Shown here: piece by piece, positions 43,303 through 51,903 of the stretch | How the letters are laid out: each line of letters opens with the position of its first letter | Position numbering within the stretch: position 1 is the stretch's first letter | Source: JAOAPY01 sp038237475 | GTDB lineage: Bacteria > Acidobacteriota > Blastocatellia > Pyrinomonadales > Pyrinomonadaceae | DNA: 64,000 nucleotides | Direction of reading: 5' to 3' | NCBI GenBank assembly: GCA_038237475.1 | Contig: JBBRYS010000014.1 | Location: forward strand, 62,001-126,000 | Position numbers and translations under genes: made by a program | The notes under the pieces: model-generated | Databases searched by the model: none | The model's input: only the letters and a program-made list of their open reading frames with translations | Told to the model about the DNA's origin: nothing

Positions 43303-45666
43303 ATGTTCGAACGCTATACTGAAAAGGCGCGCCGGGTTATCTTCTTTGCGCGTTATGAAGCATCACAGTTCGGCGCCCACGCGATCGAGCCGGAGCATCT
43401 GCTGCTTGGCCTGATGCGCGAAGACAAGACGCTCACTGGCCGATTTTTCCCACGAGCGCAACTCTCAATCGAATCAATTCGCAAAGAGATTGAAGGCCGG
43501 ACGCTGCTGCGGGAAAAGATATCTACCTCCGTCGAACTGCCGCTGGCACCTGAAACCAAACGCGTACTGGCCTTCGCTCACGAAGAAAGCGACCGGCTGC
43601 AGCATCGTCATATCGGTACTGAACACCTGTTGCTGGGGTTGCTCCGTGAAGAGCGCTCGATGGCTGCGGAGATCCTTTACGAACGCGGCTTGCGCCTCAA
43701 TGCTGTCCGCGACGAAATAGCGCGCCAGTCGGGTCACGAAACCCGCAGCACTCAAAAGAAAGACACGCCGCACCTGGCCGAGTTTTCGCGCGATCTTACT
43801 GAGGACGCGGCGAATGACAAACTCGATCCCTTGATTGGACGCGAACCGGAAATTGAACGCCTGGTACAGATTCTTTGTCGCCGCACCAAAAACAACCCGG
43901 TCCTGATCGGCGAGCCCGGTGTTGGCAAGACCGCAATTGTTGAGGGGCTGGCGCAGCGCATCATCTCCGGAGACGTGCCCTCGTTCCTTGAGAACAAACG
44001 AATCCTTTCACTTGATTTGTCACTCATCGTAGCGGGCACGAAATATCGCGGCCAGTTTGAAGAACGTCTCAAACAGATCATGCGCGAGCTGATCGAAAAT
44101 CCTCAGTTCATTGTTTTCATTGATGAGTTGCACACGCTCGTTGGCGCGGGCTCAGCCGAGGGCTCACTGGACGCGGCCAATATTTTGAAGCCCGCACTCT
44201 CGCGCGGCGAGATTCAATGCATCGGCGCCACTACCCCGGCCGAGTTTCGCAAGTCGATCGAGAAGGATCGCTCGCTGGAAAGACGCTTTCAGGCAGTAAA
44301 AGTGCCACCGCCGTCTGAAGCTGAAGCTGTTGAAATTCTCGACGGAGTGCGCGAGCGGTATGAAAGTTTTCATCAGGTGCACTACACGGACGACGCATTG
44401 TCAGCTGCCGTTTACCAGTCGCATCGTTATATTCCGGATCGTTTTCTTCCCGACAAGGCCATCGATGTAATTGACGAGGCAGGCGCCCGCGTAAAGCTGC
44501 GAGTACGCCGCGAGCAGGGCAACCTGGAAGATTGGGATTCGCAGTTGAGCGATTGGTCCCGTTCACCCTTTGACGAAAATGGAGTCCGCAAACACGACGA
44601 CGCGATTGTGTCGGCCGAGGTCACCAGAGATGACGTCGAAGAAGTGATTGCGCGCTGGACTGGTATTCCGGTTACATCACTCAAGGAAGAAGAACAGCGC
44701 AAGCTTTTGCGAATCGAAGCTGAATTACACGCGCGCGTTGTTTCCCAGCGACCGGCTATATCAGCTCTGGCTCGCGCCATCCGGCGCTCCCGGGCCGGCC
44801 TCAAGAGTCCATTGCGGCCAGTCGGTTCGTTTCTCTTTTTGGGACCAACCGGGGTTGGTAAAACCGAAGTCGCCCGATCCTTGGCCCAATTTCTTTTTGG
44901 CAGTGAACGATCGCTGATCCGTTTCGATATGTCAGAGTTCATGGAAAAACATTCCGTGTCAAAGCTGATTGGTTCACCTCCCGGATATGTCGGACACGAA
45001 GAAGGCGGTCAATTAACTGAGCGTATTAAGCGCGCGCCTTATTCCGTCCTGCTCTTTGACGAAATTGAAAAGGCACACCCCGACATTTTTAATATTCTGT
45101 TACAGGTGTTTGAGGACGGCATACTGACCGATGCCCTGGGCAACACGATCGATTTCAAGAACACTATCATCACCATGACGTCAAATATCGGGGCCCGCTT
45201 TATTCAAAAGAAGGGCACGATGGGGTTCCAGGGATCCACCGATGTGACGCGCACCAAGATGGAAGAGATGGTGATGTCCGCCGTTCGCCAGACATTCAAT
45301 CCCGAGTTCATCAACCGGCTTGATGAAATTATTATCTTCGACGAACTCGGCGATGAAGACCTGCTCGAAGTCGTGCAACTGCAGATCGATCAGATTAACA
45401 AGACGATGGCGCGTCATAACCTCGAGGTGCGCCTGTCCGAAGATGCCAAGCGTTGGATCGTGGCCAAGACCTGCGCCGATCGCTCCTACGGAGCCCGTCC
45501 ATTACGGCGTGCTTTGCAAAAGTACGTGGAGGATCCCCTCTCCGAGGCACTAATTCAGGGACAATTAGCAGGAGCTTCTGTAATTGACGTATTTGTTGAC
45601 GGTGATGAATTGAACTATCGGCATGCCGGCGTTGGAACCGTGGCCGATGAACTATTGATTCATTAG
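43303..45666 (+). CDS. clpC: ClpC-type AAA+ unfoldase
   Basis: The 787-residue Hsp100 ATPase has a duplicated Clp_N domain (about 1-145), a first AAA module with GEPGVGKTAIVEGLAQRI and VFIDELHTLVG, a second with GPTGVGKTEVARSLAQFLF and LLFDEIEKAHP, and the C-terminal ClpB-small domain. It should unfold proteins for ClpP, since the MGF loop (TMGFQ) of the second module corresponds to the ClpP-binding tripeptide. The middle region between modules (about 395-455) is short, and no UVR-type helical motif typical of ClpC was recognised. No strong ribosome site precedes the ATG. ClpP is not in the window. Confidence 0.92.
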   Translation: MFERYTEKARRVIFFARYEASQFGAHAIEPEHLLLGLMREDKTLTGRFFPRAQLSIESIRKEIEGRTLLREKISTSVELPLAPETKRVLAFAHEESDRLQHRHIGTEHLLLGLLREERSMAAEILYERGLRLNAVRDEIARQSGHETRSTQKKDTPHLAEFSRDLTEDAANDKLDPLIGREPEIERLVQILCRRTKNNPVLIGEPGVGKTAIVEGLAQRIISGDVPSFLENKRILSLDLSLIVAGTKYRGQFEERLKQIMRELIENPQFIVFIDELHTLVGAGSAEGSLDAANILKPALSRGEIQCIGATTPAEFRKSIEKDRSLERRFQAVKVPPPSEAEAVEILDGVRERYESFHQVHYTDDALSAAVYQSHRYIPDRFLPDKAIDVIDEAGARVKLRVRREQGNLEDWDSQLSDWSRSPFDENGVRKHDDAIVSAEVTRDDVEEVIARWTGIPVTSLKEEEQRKLLRIEAELHARVVSQRPAISALARAIRRSRAGLKSPLRPVGSFLFLGPTGVGKTEVARSLAQFLFGSERSLIRFDMSEFMEKHSVSKLIGSPPGYVGHEEGGQLTERIKRAPYSVLLFDEIEKAHPDIFNILLQVFEDGILTDALGNTIDFKNTIITMTSNIGARFIQKKGTMGFQGSTDVTRTKMEEMVMSAVRQTFNPEFINRLDEIIIFDELGDEDLLEVVQLQIDQINKTMARHNLEVRLSEDAKRWIVAKTCADRSYGARPLRRALQKYVEDPLSEALIQGQLAGASVIDVFVDGDELNYRHAGVGTVADELLIH

Positions 45667-45752
45667 TAGACTCAGCGCACTATTTAGCACCCAAAAGGTA
45701 AGAGGAAGGCGAGCGGCGCCCTGGGCACCCACCGCTTATTCCTTTTGCCTTT

Positions 45753-45781
45753 TTACTTTTGCCCAGCCGGTTCGGTATAAT
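45753..45781 (+). promoter_or_regulatory. Probable promoter of the bamA operon
   Basis: TATAAT at 45776-45781 is preceded by a weak TTACTT at 45753-45758 (17-base spacing). The predicted start near 45788 would leave a long leader of about 220 bases that includes the 21-bp tandem duplication. Shares the TATAATGCG context with the clpC promoter. Confidence 0.5.
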
Positions 45782-45891
45782 GCGCCACTTTGTAGGACTT
45801 GAGCTGGCAACGGCGTTGGGGTGCGATGAATCCTAGTGGTTCCGCGGTTATTGGCTGGTTCGTCGTTTAATCGTTGTTCAGTTTTTGCCTT

Positions 45892-45933
45892 TATTCAAAT
45901 ATTTCAAGCAAGTATTCAAATATTTCAAGCAAG
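45892..45933. repeat. Perfect 21-bp tandem duplication in the bamA leader
   Basis: A 21-base unit starting TATTCAAATATTTCAAG occurs twice in direct succession without mismatch (45892-45912 and 45913-45933). It is AT-rich against a GC-rich background and lies about 75 bases before the bamA start. The unit length is three times seven, matching the heptamer period seen in other spacers. Regulatory meaning is unknown. Confidence 0.85.
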
Positions 45934-46006
45934 AAAAATTATCACCCTATACGCTCCCCAAAGCTTCCGACATGTCCGGCGAGAATTTCTGAGGGAACAG
46001 GCACTT

Positions 46007-49000
46007 ATGCACTCTTATCGCGGTTTCTTGCTCATCCTACTGAGCACCTTCATTGGGGTTACCACATTTTTCGCCGCGCCTGCAGGTATCCACGGTCAGC
46101 AAGCAACCCCGCGCACAGTTGAAGATGTCCAGATTATCGGAAATCGCAGACTGCGCCGCGAGGACATTCTTTATTATGTGCAGACGCGTCCGGGCGACCC
46201 GTTTAGCGAGGAACAGATTCAGCGCGATCTGCAGACCCTGTTGACCCTGACCTTTTTCGACAAGAGCCAGTCTCGCGTCTATACCGAAGAAGGTCCGCGG
46301 GGCGGCGTAGTTGTGATATTTGAAGTCAAGGAACTTCCGATCATTCGCGATCTGCAATTCGAAGGCCTGCATAGTGTCGCCGAGTCCGACATCCTGAAGA
46401 AATTTCGTGAACGCCGCGTCGGTATTTCGAAAGAGAGCATCTACGATCCGGTCAAAGCTCGCGCCGCCATTCGCGTAATCAAGGAGCTCCTGGCAGAAAA
46501 CGGACATCCCAACGCAACCGTCGAACAGCGCCGGGAGGACATTTCACAAACCTCTATCGGTCTCACCTTTATTGTCAAAGAAGGTGAACGCGTTCGGGTG
46601 ATGGATATCGAATTCGAAGGCAACCAGATTTTCAGCGACAAAAAACTTCGCACTCAAATGAAACTGGTGCAGGAAGCAGGGCTGATTAGCCGCTTTCAGA
46701 GCAAGGACATCCTGCATCGCGAGAAGCTCGATTTCGATTTGCGCAAAGTCGATAACTACATGCGCTCGAAGGGCTATCTCCAGGCGCGTCACGGCGAGCC
46801 GCGGGTGGAAGGCATCGGCAAGCGACGCACCGGCTTCCCGATTTTGCCTTTGCCGTTTCTCTCTTCAGTTGACGAGGGCCTGCGCATCACGGTGCCAATC
46901 TCCGAAGGACGATTGTTTCGGCTTGGCGACTTAAAGATCGAAGGCAACTCGATCTTTTCCGAAGCCCAGATTCGCTCCGTGATTGGGTTGAGTAAGGGCG
47001 ATGTTGCTAACGGCGAGAAGATAGGCAAGGCGCTCTATGAGAATTTGAAGAAGTTCTACGGGGCCCAGGGCTTCATTGAATATACCGCTGAACTTATTCC
47101 TACCTTCAAGGATAATCCGCAGAACCCCAACGAAGGTGTGGCGGACTTTGTGGTGACGATTGACGAAGGCAAGCAGTTCTCACTCAGCCGCCTGGAGTTT
47201 ATCGGCAATACATTTACCCGCGACAACGTGCTGCGGCGCGAAGTGCTCCTCAATGAAGGTGATACCTACGATCAGAATCGCTGGGAATATTCAATCATCA
47301 AATTGAACCAGCTGGGTTACTTCGATCCCATCGATAAAGATAAAGACGCGGACTTCAAGACTGACGAAGAGCAGGCTACGGTCTCAATTAACCTGAAAGT
47401 CGCCGAGAAGGGCCGGCAGCAGATTTCATTCAACGGCGGGATCTCGGGTATTGGCGGTTCCTTCTTTGGGCTCGACTACTCGACCAACAACCTGTTCGGA
47501 CGTGGCGAGATACTTGCGCTGCAGTTGGCAGCCGGCAATCGGCAGAAATCCTTTCAGTTCTCGTTCACCGAGCCTTATATCAAGAATCGTCCCATCACCG
47601 CTGGGTTTTCAATCTTTGCATTCCAGCAGCAATTCTTTGGCGAGGGCACTCTGCTCTCTCAGAACATCGACGCTATCACGGGCATTACCGGAAACGCGCT
47701 GGATTCCTTCAACGTCAGCCAGGAAAATCTTTTCACCAGGACTTCTTATGGCGCTTCATTGTTTTTGAGCGCGCCGCTTTCGGAGTTCTATCGCAAACGA
47801 CGCTTTACGCAATTTTCACGCATTGGACTGTCGTACCAGATTTCACAGACGTCGGTTAAGGATCCCAAGGTGAATTCCTCAGGGAACCAGACCAATTTCA
47901 TTCCGGTCATCTACAGTCAGCCAAATATTATTACCAGCCGCATCACTGGAACTTTTACCTACGACACCAGAAACGGCAGTATCGACCCAACGCAGGGCCG
48001 CGAAGTTTCAGCCTCGATGGCTGTTGCCGGACTGGCGGGAGACGTGCGCAGTTATGCACCGACGCTGTCCTATTCGCAATTCTTTGCGATGCGCAGGAAG
48101 AAATCGGACCACCCGGAAGTGTTTGGGTTCCGCATCATAGCCGGCACCGTGGGCAGTTTTGCCACTTCAAGCAAGATCAAGAATTCGAACTCGTTGGCCT
48201 TCGTCGACGGTATTCCAATCTTCGAACGCTTTTTCCTCGGTGATGAATTCACCATCCGTGGTTACAACGTTCGTTCGATTAGTCCGGTCACTCCGCTCGA
48301 CACGTTTGTCACCTCGAGGAATGTGGTGATTGCCACCAACCCCATTGGCACTCCTACTGCGGTGGCGGGAGTGCCATCGAACCTCGCCAACATCGGTGTC
48401 TTTACGGGGGTTGGCGGTGGGAATTCTGTGCAGTTGCCGCGGTCGTTCACTTCCATCGGCGGTGATACACAGATCCTTGGCAATTTTGAATATCGCATTC
48501 CTATCCTGGGCGACAAGTTTGGCGCTGCCCTGTTTACCGACATCGGTACTGCCTTCAACATGCGCTCAAAGAACGATCAGTTCTTCAACAGTAATTTTCT
48601 GGATGACTATCCTTTCCTGTCGACCGTAGGCGCGATTCGTTGCGCGCGTATTCCTTCAGTGGGCGCTGCTATAACGAGCCTGACGACGTTGGCCGCCTGT
48701 AATGCAAACTCGCAGTTGGCATTAGTTGCGGGCAATAGCGGTATTCCCGGACTGGTAATGCGTGACAACCGTCTGGTCTCGACCGGTGAATTGCAGAACG
48801 CCATCAATCTCGGCGTCGTCGATCCTTTTACCCAGCTGCCATTCGGGTTCCAGCAAGTCTTTCTGCGCGGCCAGGCCCAAACAAACACGGCGGTCCGCCT
48901 TTCGCAATCTCTCTTCTCCAACTTTACGGATTATCGGGCCAGTCTGGGCGCTGAGTTGCGAATTCAGGTGCCCGTTATCAACGTGCCATTTCGGCTAATC

Positions 49001-49108
49001 TTTGCGTATAATCCGAACGCTCGGAAAGACCAGATAATCGACGGATTTCCGTTCTTCTTCAACGAGAAAAAGAGGGTTATTCGCTTTAGTATCGGTCGCA
49101 CCTTTTAA
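46007..49108 (+). CDS. bamA: Outer-membrane protein assembly factor BamA
   Basis: The 1033-residue Omp85 protein has a signal peptide (about 1-28), five POTRA repeats (about 35-440, e.g. VEDVQIIGNRRLRREDILYY and LSRLEFIGNTFTRDNVLRRE) and a C-terminal 16-stranded barrel. The barrel contains DYSTNNLFGRGE, the lid-lock FERFFLGDEFTIRGY (VRGF/Y-type motif) and a terminal aromatic residue (RFSIGRTF). It inserts barrels, including those of the DUF11 locus if they are barrels, into the outer membrane. The ATG at 46007 is preceded by GAGGGA at ten bases. It is longer than E. coli BamA (about 810) because of barrel insertions, notably about 860-975. Confidence 0.96.
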   Translation: MHSYRGFLLILLSTFIGVTTFFAAPAGIHGQQATPRTVEDVQIIGNRRLRREDILYYVQTRPGDPFSEEQIQRDLQTLLTLTFFDKSQSRVYTEEGPRGGVVVIFEVKELPIIRDLQFEGLHSVAESDILKKFRERRVGISKESIYDPVKARAAIRVIKELLAENGHPNATVEQRREDISQTSIGLTFIVKEGERVRVMDIEFEGNQIFSDKKLRTQMKLVQEAGLISRFQSKDILHREKLDFDLRKVDNYMRSKGYLQARHGEPRVEGIGKRRTGFPILPLPFLSSVDEGLRITVPISEGRLFRLGDLKIEGNSIFSEAQIRSVIGLSKGDVANGEKIGKALYENLKKFYGAQGFIEYTAELIPTFKDNPQNPNEGVADFVVTIDEGKQFSLSRLEFIGNTFTRDNVLRREVLLNEGDTYDQNRWEYSIIKLNQLGYFDPIDKDKDADFKTDEEQATVSINLKVAEKGRQQISFNGGISGIGGSFFGLDYSTNNLFGRGEILALQLAAGNRQKSFQFSFTEPYIKNRPITAGFSIFAFQQQFFGEGTLLSQNIDAITGITGNALDSFNVSQENLFTRTSYGASLFLSAPLSEFYRKRRFTQFSRIGLSYQISQTSVKDPKVNSSGNQTNFIPVIYSQPNIITSRITGTFTYDTRNGSIDPTQGREVSASMAVAGLAGDVRSYAPTLSYSQFFAMRRKKSDHPEVFGFRIIAGTVGSFATSSKIKNSNSLAFVDGIPIFERFFLGDEFTIRGYNVRSISPVTPLDTFVTSRNVVIATNPIGTPTAVAGVPSNLANIGVFTGVGGGNSVQLPRSFTSIGGDTQILGNFEYRIPILGDKFGAALFTDIGTAFNMRSKNDQFFNSNFLDDYPFLSTVGAIRCARIPSVGAAITSLTTLAACNANSQLALVAGNSGIPGLVMRDNRLVSTGELQNAINLGVVDPFTQLPFGFQQVFLRGQAQTNTAVRLSQSLFSNFTDYRASLGAELRIQVPVINVPFRLIFAYNPNARKDQIIDGFPFFFNEKKRVIRFSIGRTF

Positions 49109-49193
49109 TCGACATGGCCAACTTTCAGGGCGCAAGTCACAACTAAGTGTCGCGCTACCACCTTTCTTTTGTTGAGGAGCCAGGCAAGAAGTT

Positions 49194-49796
49194 ATGAAGA
49201 TAGTTCGTTTGCTCGCCGCCGCTTTCATTTTGGCTGTCGCCGTTGGCCCTGCCCTGGCACAGACTCGGCCGGCTACTCCGCAACCGACGCCTGCGGCTGG
49301 TGCCAGCGTGCCCGATACGAAAATTGCCCTGATCTATTCGGAGGCTTTTCTTGATCCCAAAACGGGTATCGCCCGCTTCAATGTTCTGTTGAATAATTTG
49401 AACCGCGAATTTCAGGTGCGGCAGACCGAGATCACTCAGCTGACGCAAAAGGCCCAGCAGCTCAATGACGACATTGAGAAAACACGCTCGGTTGCCGATC
49501 CTAAAACGTTGCAGCAGAAGGTGGATCAACTGGAGCAATGGAAGAAAGACTTGCAGCGTAAAGGCGAAGACGCTCAGGCCGCTTATAATAAACGACGTAC
49601 CGAGCTGTTTGAGCCGCTTCAGGATGAAATCGGTAAGGCGTTGGAAGTTTATGCCAAGGCGCACAACATCAATGTAATCATCGATGGCAGTCAGGTGCCG
49701 GTGGTCTATGCGGCCGACAGCATCGATATCACGCGAGCTTTCATCAATGATTTCAACAGCAAGAACCCGGCAACCGCAGCCGCGTCCAATCCCTAA
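49194..49796 (+). CDS. OmpH/Skp-family periplasmic chaperone, copy 1
   Basis: This 200-residue protein has a signal peptide (about 1-23, ending GPALAQ), a Pro/Ala-rich linker, and an OmpH/Skp core: IALIYSEAFLDPKTG strand, long coiled-coil arms (about 60-130) and the closing AHNINVIIDGSQVPVVYAAD strand with the VIDGS-like family motif. Skp holds unfolded outer-membrane proteins in the periplasm on their way to BamA. It is 85 bases after bamA, and a close paralogue follows 37 bases later. Confidence 0.92.
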   Translation: MKIVRLLAAAFILAVAVGPALAQTRPATPQPTPAAGASVPDTKIALIYSEAFLDPKTGIARFNVLLNNLNREFQVRQTEITQLTQKAQQLNDDIEKTRSVADPKTLQQKVDQLEQWKKDLQRKGEDAQAAYNKRRTELFEPLQDEIGKALEVYAKAHNINVIIDGSQVPVVYAADSIDITRAFINDFNSKNPATAAASNP

Positions 49797-49833
49797 AGTC
49801 AGATCAGTATTTCGGTAAGGAGCATTATCAGTT

Positions 49834-50481
49834 ATGAGATTAAATCGTCTACTTGCAGCTTTCGTTTTTCTCGCCGCCGTGGCCAGCGTACCAGTGCTGG
49901 CTCAAACTCGACCGGCAGGCACGCAACCCAGGCCTGCCGCTACCCAACCGGCGCCGGCTGCGACCCAAACCAGTGCTGCAGTGCCGGACACTAAAATTGC
50001 TTTGATCTATTCGGAAGCATTTCTGGATTCAAAGGCGGGTATTTCCCGGTTCAACGCCTTGATGGGTTCGCTCAATAAAGAATTCCAACCCAGGACGGTC
50101 GAATTGCAGCAGATCGAGCAGAAAATGACCCAGCTGACAGATGAGATTAATAAAGCTCAGGCTGCCGCTTCTGTGGTCGATCCAAAATCGCTACAGGTGA
50201 AGGCCGATCAGCTTGATCAACTGAAGAAGGATTATCAGCGCAAGGGCGAAGATGCCCAGACTGCCTTCAACCGACGCCGCGGCGAGATCTTCCAGCCCCT
50301 GCAGGATGAGATCGGTAAAGCGTTGGAAGTTTATGCCAAGGCCCACAACATCAATGTAATCATCGATGGCAGCCAGGTCCCAGTGGTTTACGCGGCCGAC
50401 GCCATCGACATCACGCGCGCGTTTGTCAGCGACTTCAACAGTAAGAACCCGGCGACCGCGTCAGTTGCTGCTCCGAAGTAG
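49834..50481 (+). CDS. OmpH/Skp-family periplasmic chaperone, copy 2
   Basis: A 215-residue paralogue of the preceding gene with the same signal peptide type (ending VPVLAQ), a longer Thr/Ala/Pro linker (TRPAGTQPRPAATQPAPAA) and the same core; the C-terminal half (from EIGKALEVYAKAHNINVIID) is nearly identical in the two. The duplication therefore is recent or under conversion. The ribosome site GTAAGGAG precedes the ATG. Two Skp-like proteins may form mixed trimers; that is inference. Confidence 0.92.
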   Translation: MRLNRLLAAFVFLAAVASVPVLAQTRPAGTQPRPAATQPAPAATQTSAAVPDTKIALIYSEAFLDSKAGISRFNALMGSLNKEFQPRTVELQQIEQKMTQLTDEINKAQAAASVVDPKSLQVKADQLDQLKKDYQRKGEDAQTAFNRRRGEIFQPLQDEIGKALEVYAKAHNINVIIDGSQVPVVYAADAIDITRAFVSDFNSKNPATASVAAPK

Positions 50482-50562
50482 TTTCTGCTCGTGGCTCATG
50501 ACAGTCCGCGACGCGGAGAGGCGGGAATTGACCGCATCTCCGCGTCGCTTTATTCTTGCACC

Positions 50563-51015
50563 ATGGAAACAGTTCTCGACTCCCAGGCTATTCAACAGCT
50601 CTTACCTCATCGCTATCCGTTCCTGCTCGTCGACCGGATCATTGAGCTGGTACCGCGCGTACGGATAGTCGGTATCAAACAGGTAACGATTAACGAACCG
50701 TTTTTCCAGGGCCACTTTCCCGGCTCGCCGGTAATGCCCGGAGTTCTGGTCGTCGAGGCGCTGGCCCAGGTGGGCGCTGTTCTGGCTTTGCGCGAAATCG
50801 AAGATCGCGATCATAAGCTGGTGTTCTTTACGGGCATCAAGGAGGCGCGTTTTCGCCGGCCGGTCGTGCCGGGAGACACGCTTATTCTGGAAGTCACGGC
50901 CATGCGGATTGGCTCGCGCGTGCAGCGCATGCATGGTGAGGCCCGGGTTGAGGGTCACCTGGCTGCCGATGCGGACATTATGAGCATCGTCGCCGATCGA
51001 GACACGACTCGCTGA
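50563..51015 (+). CDS. fabZ: 3-hydroxyacyl-[acyl-carrier-protein] dehydratase FabZ
   Basis: The 150-residue hot-dog fold enzyme dehydrates 3-hydroxyacyl-ACP in fatty acid elongation and sets the acyl pool for lipid A. The catalytic His is in GHFPGSPVMPGVLVVEALAQ (His and Glu), with PHRYPFLLVDRI near the start. The start at 50563 (METVLDSQAI) gives a standard N-terminus; a GTG at 50491 in frame would add 24 non-conserved residues. It sits between ompH and lpxA, as in many Gram-negative bacteria. Confidence 0.95.
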   Translation: METVLDSQAIQQLLPHRYPFLLVDRIIELVPRVRIVGIKQVTINEPFFQGHFPGSPVMPGVLVVEALAQVGAVLALREIEDRDHKLVFFTGIKEARFRRPVVPGDTLILEVTAMRIGSRVQRMHGEARVEGHLAADADIMSIVADRDTTR

Positions 51016-51084
51016 TTTTTCCTGGTCGTCGAGCCTTGACCGGGCGCTTAACTGACCCTTGGAGTCGCATCCTAATCTCGCCTA

Positions 51085-51888
51085 ATGCCTACTGCCACTA
51101 ACGCCGAACTGTCCAGCACTGTTCATCCTGCTGCTATCGTTAATCCGCAAGCTCGCCTCGGCAACCAGTGCTACGTCGGACCCTATTCAACCGTCGGCCC
51201 TGAAGTGCAACTGGGGGATCGAGTGCGGCTCGAATCGCATTGTGTGATTGATGGGCGCACTTCGATTGGTGATGACACGCAGGTATTTCCTTTTGTCTCA
51301 ATCGGGTTGCCCTCACAGGATCTGAAGTACACAGGAGAGAATTCCGAAACACGGATCGGCAAGCGAAACCGCATTCGCGAGTTTGTGACAATTCATCGCG
51401 GCACTGCCGGCGGAGGCATGCTGACACAGACAGGTGACGACTGTTTGATCATGGCCCAGGCCCACATCGCCCATGACTGCATCGTCGGGAATGGAGTGAT
51501 CATGGCCAATGGCGCCACGCTGGCAGGACATGTCCTGATTGATGACCTGGCCAATATCGGAGCGTATTCAGGCGTACATCAATTCTGCCGCGTAGGCCGC
51601 GAAGCCTATGTCGGTGGTTACTCAGTAGTGGTCAAGGATGCTTTGCCCTACGCCCTTTCAGTAGGTAATCACGCCACCTGTTATGGCCTGAATAAAGTCG
51701 GCTTGAAACGTCGCGGCTACACCCAGGCGGAAATAGACGTCCTCCATCATGCGTTTCATTTGTTATTGTCCGCCAAGCTCAATACCACGCAGGCTCTCGC
51801 ACGGATTCGCGAGGAGATTACAGGTTCGCCTCATGTCGATGAATTACTTCGCTTCATCGAATCTTCCGAACGCGGCGTCATCAAGTAA
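51085..51888 (+). CDS. lpxA: UDP-N-acetylglucosamine acyltransferase LpxA
   Basis: The 267-residue left-handed beta-helix protein starts lipid A synthesis by moving a 3-hydroxyacyl chain from ACP to UDP-GlcNAc. Hexapeptide repeats fill about residues 10-190, the catalytic His lies in AQAHIAHDCIVGNGVIMA, and the C-terminal helical domain (KRRGYTQAEIDVLHHAFHLL) is present. Length matches the family. It lies 69 bases after fabZ and 15 before lpxI. Confidence 0.97.
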   Translation: MPTATNAELSSTVHPAAIVNPQARLGNQCYVGPYSTVGPEVQLGDRVRLESHCVIDGRTSIGDDTQVFPFVSIGLPSQDLKYTGENSETRIGKRNRIREFVTIHRGTAGGGMLTQTGDDCLIMAQAHIAHDCIVGNGVIMANGATLAGHVLIDDLANIGAYSGVHQFCRVGREAYVGGYSVVVKDALPYALSVGNHATCYGLNKVGLKRRGYTQAEIDVLHHAFHLLLSAKLNTTQALARIREEITGSPHVDELLRFIESSERGVIK

Positions 51889-51903
51889 TCAGGGTGTGGG
51901 AAT

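Larger units (their letters stand above)
45667..46006. other. clpC-bamA intergenic region: heptamer hairpin, promoter and tandem repeat
   Basis: The 340 bases hold no separate gene. An imperfect inverted repeat (AAAAGGTAAGAGGAAGG from 45693, mirrored by CCTTTTGCCTTTTT to about 45754) with T-runs may end clpC transcription; its right side is made of 7-bp words. A perfect TATAAT lies at 45776-45781 and a two-copy 21-bp tandem repeat at 45892-45933. The frame of bamA is open back to 45836 but lacks family sequence there. Confidence 0.6.
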
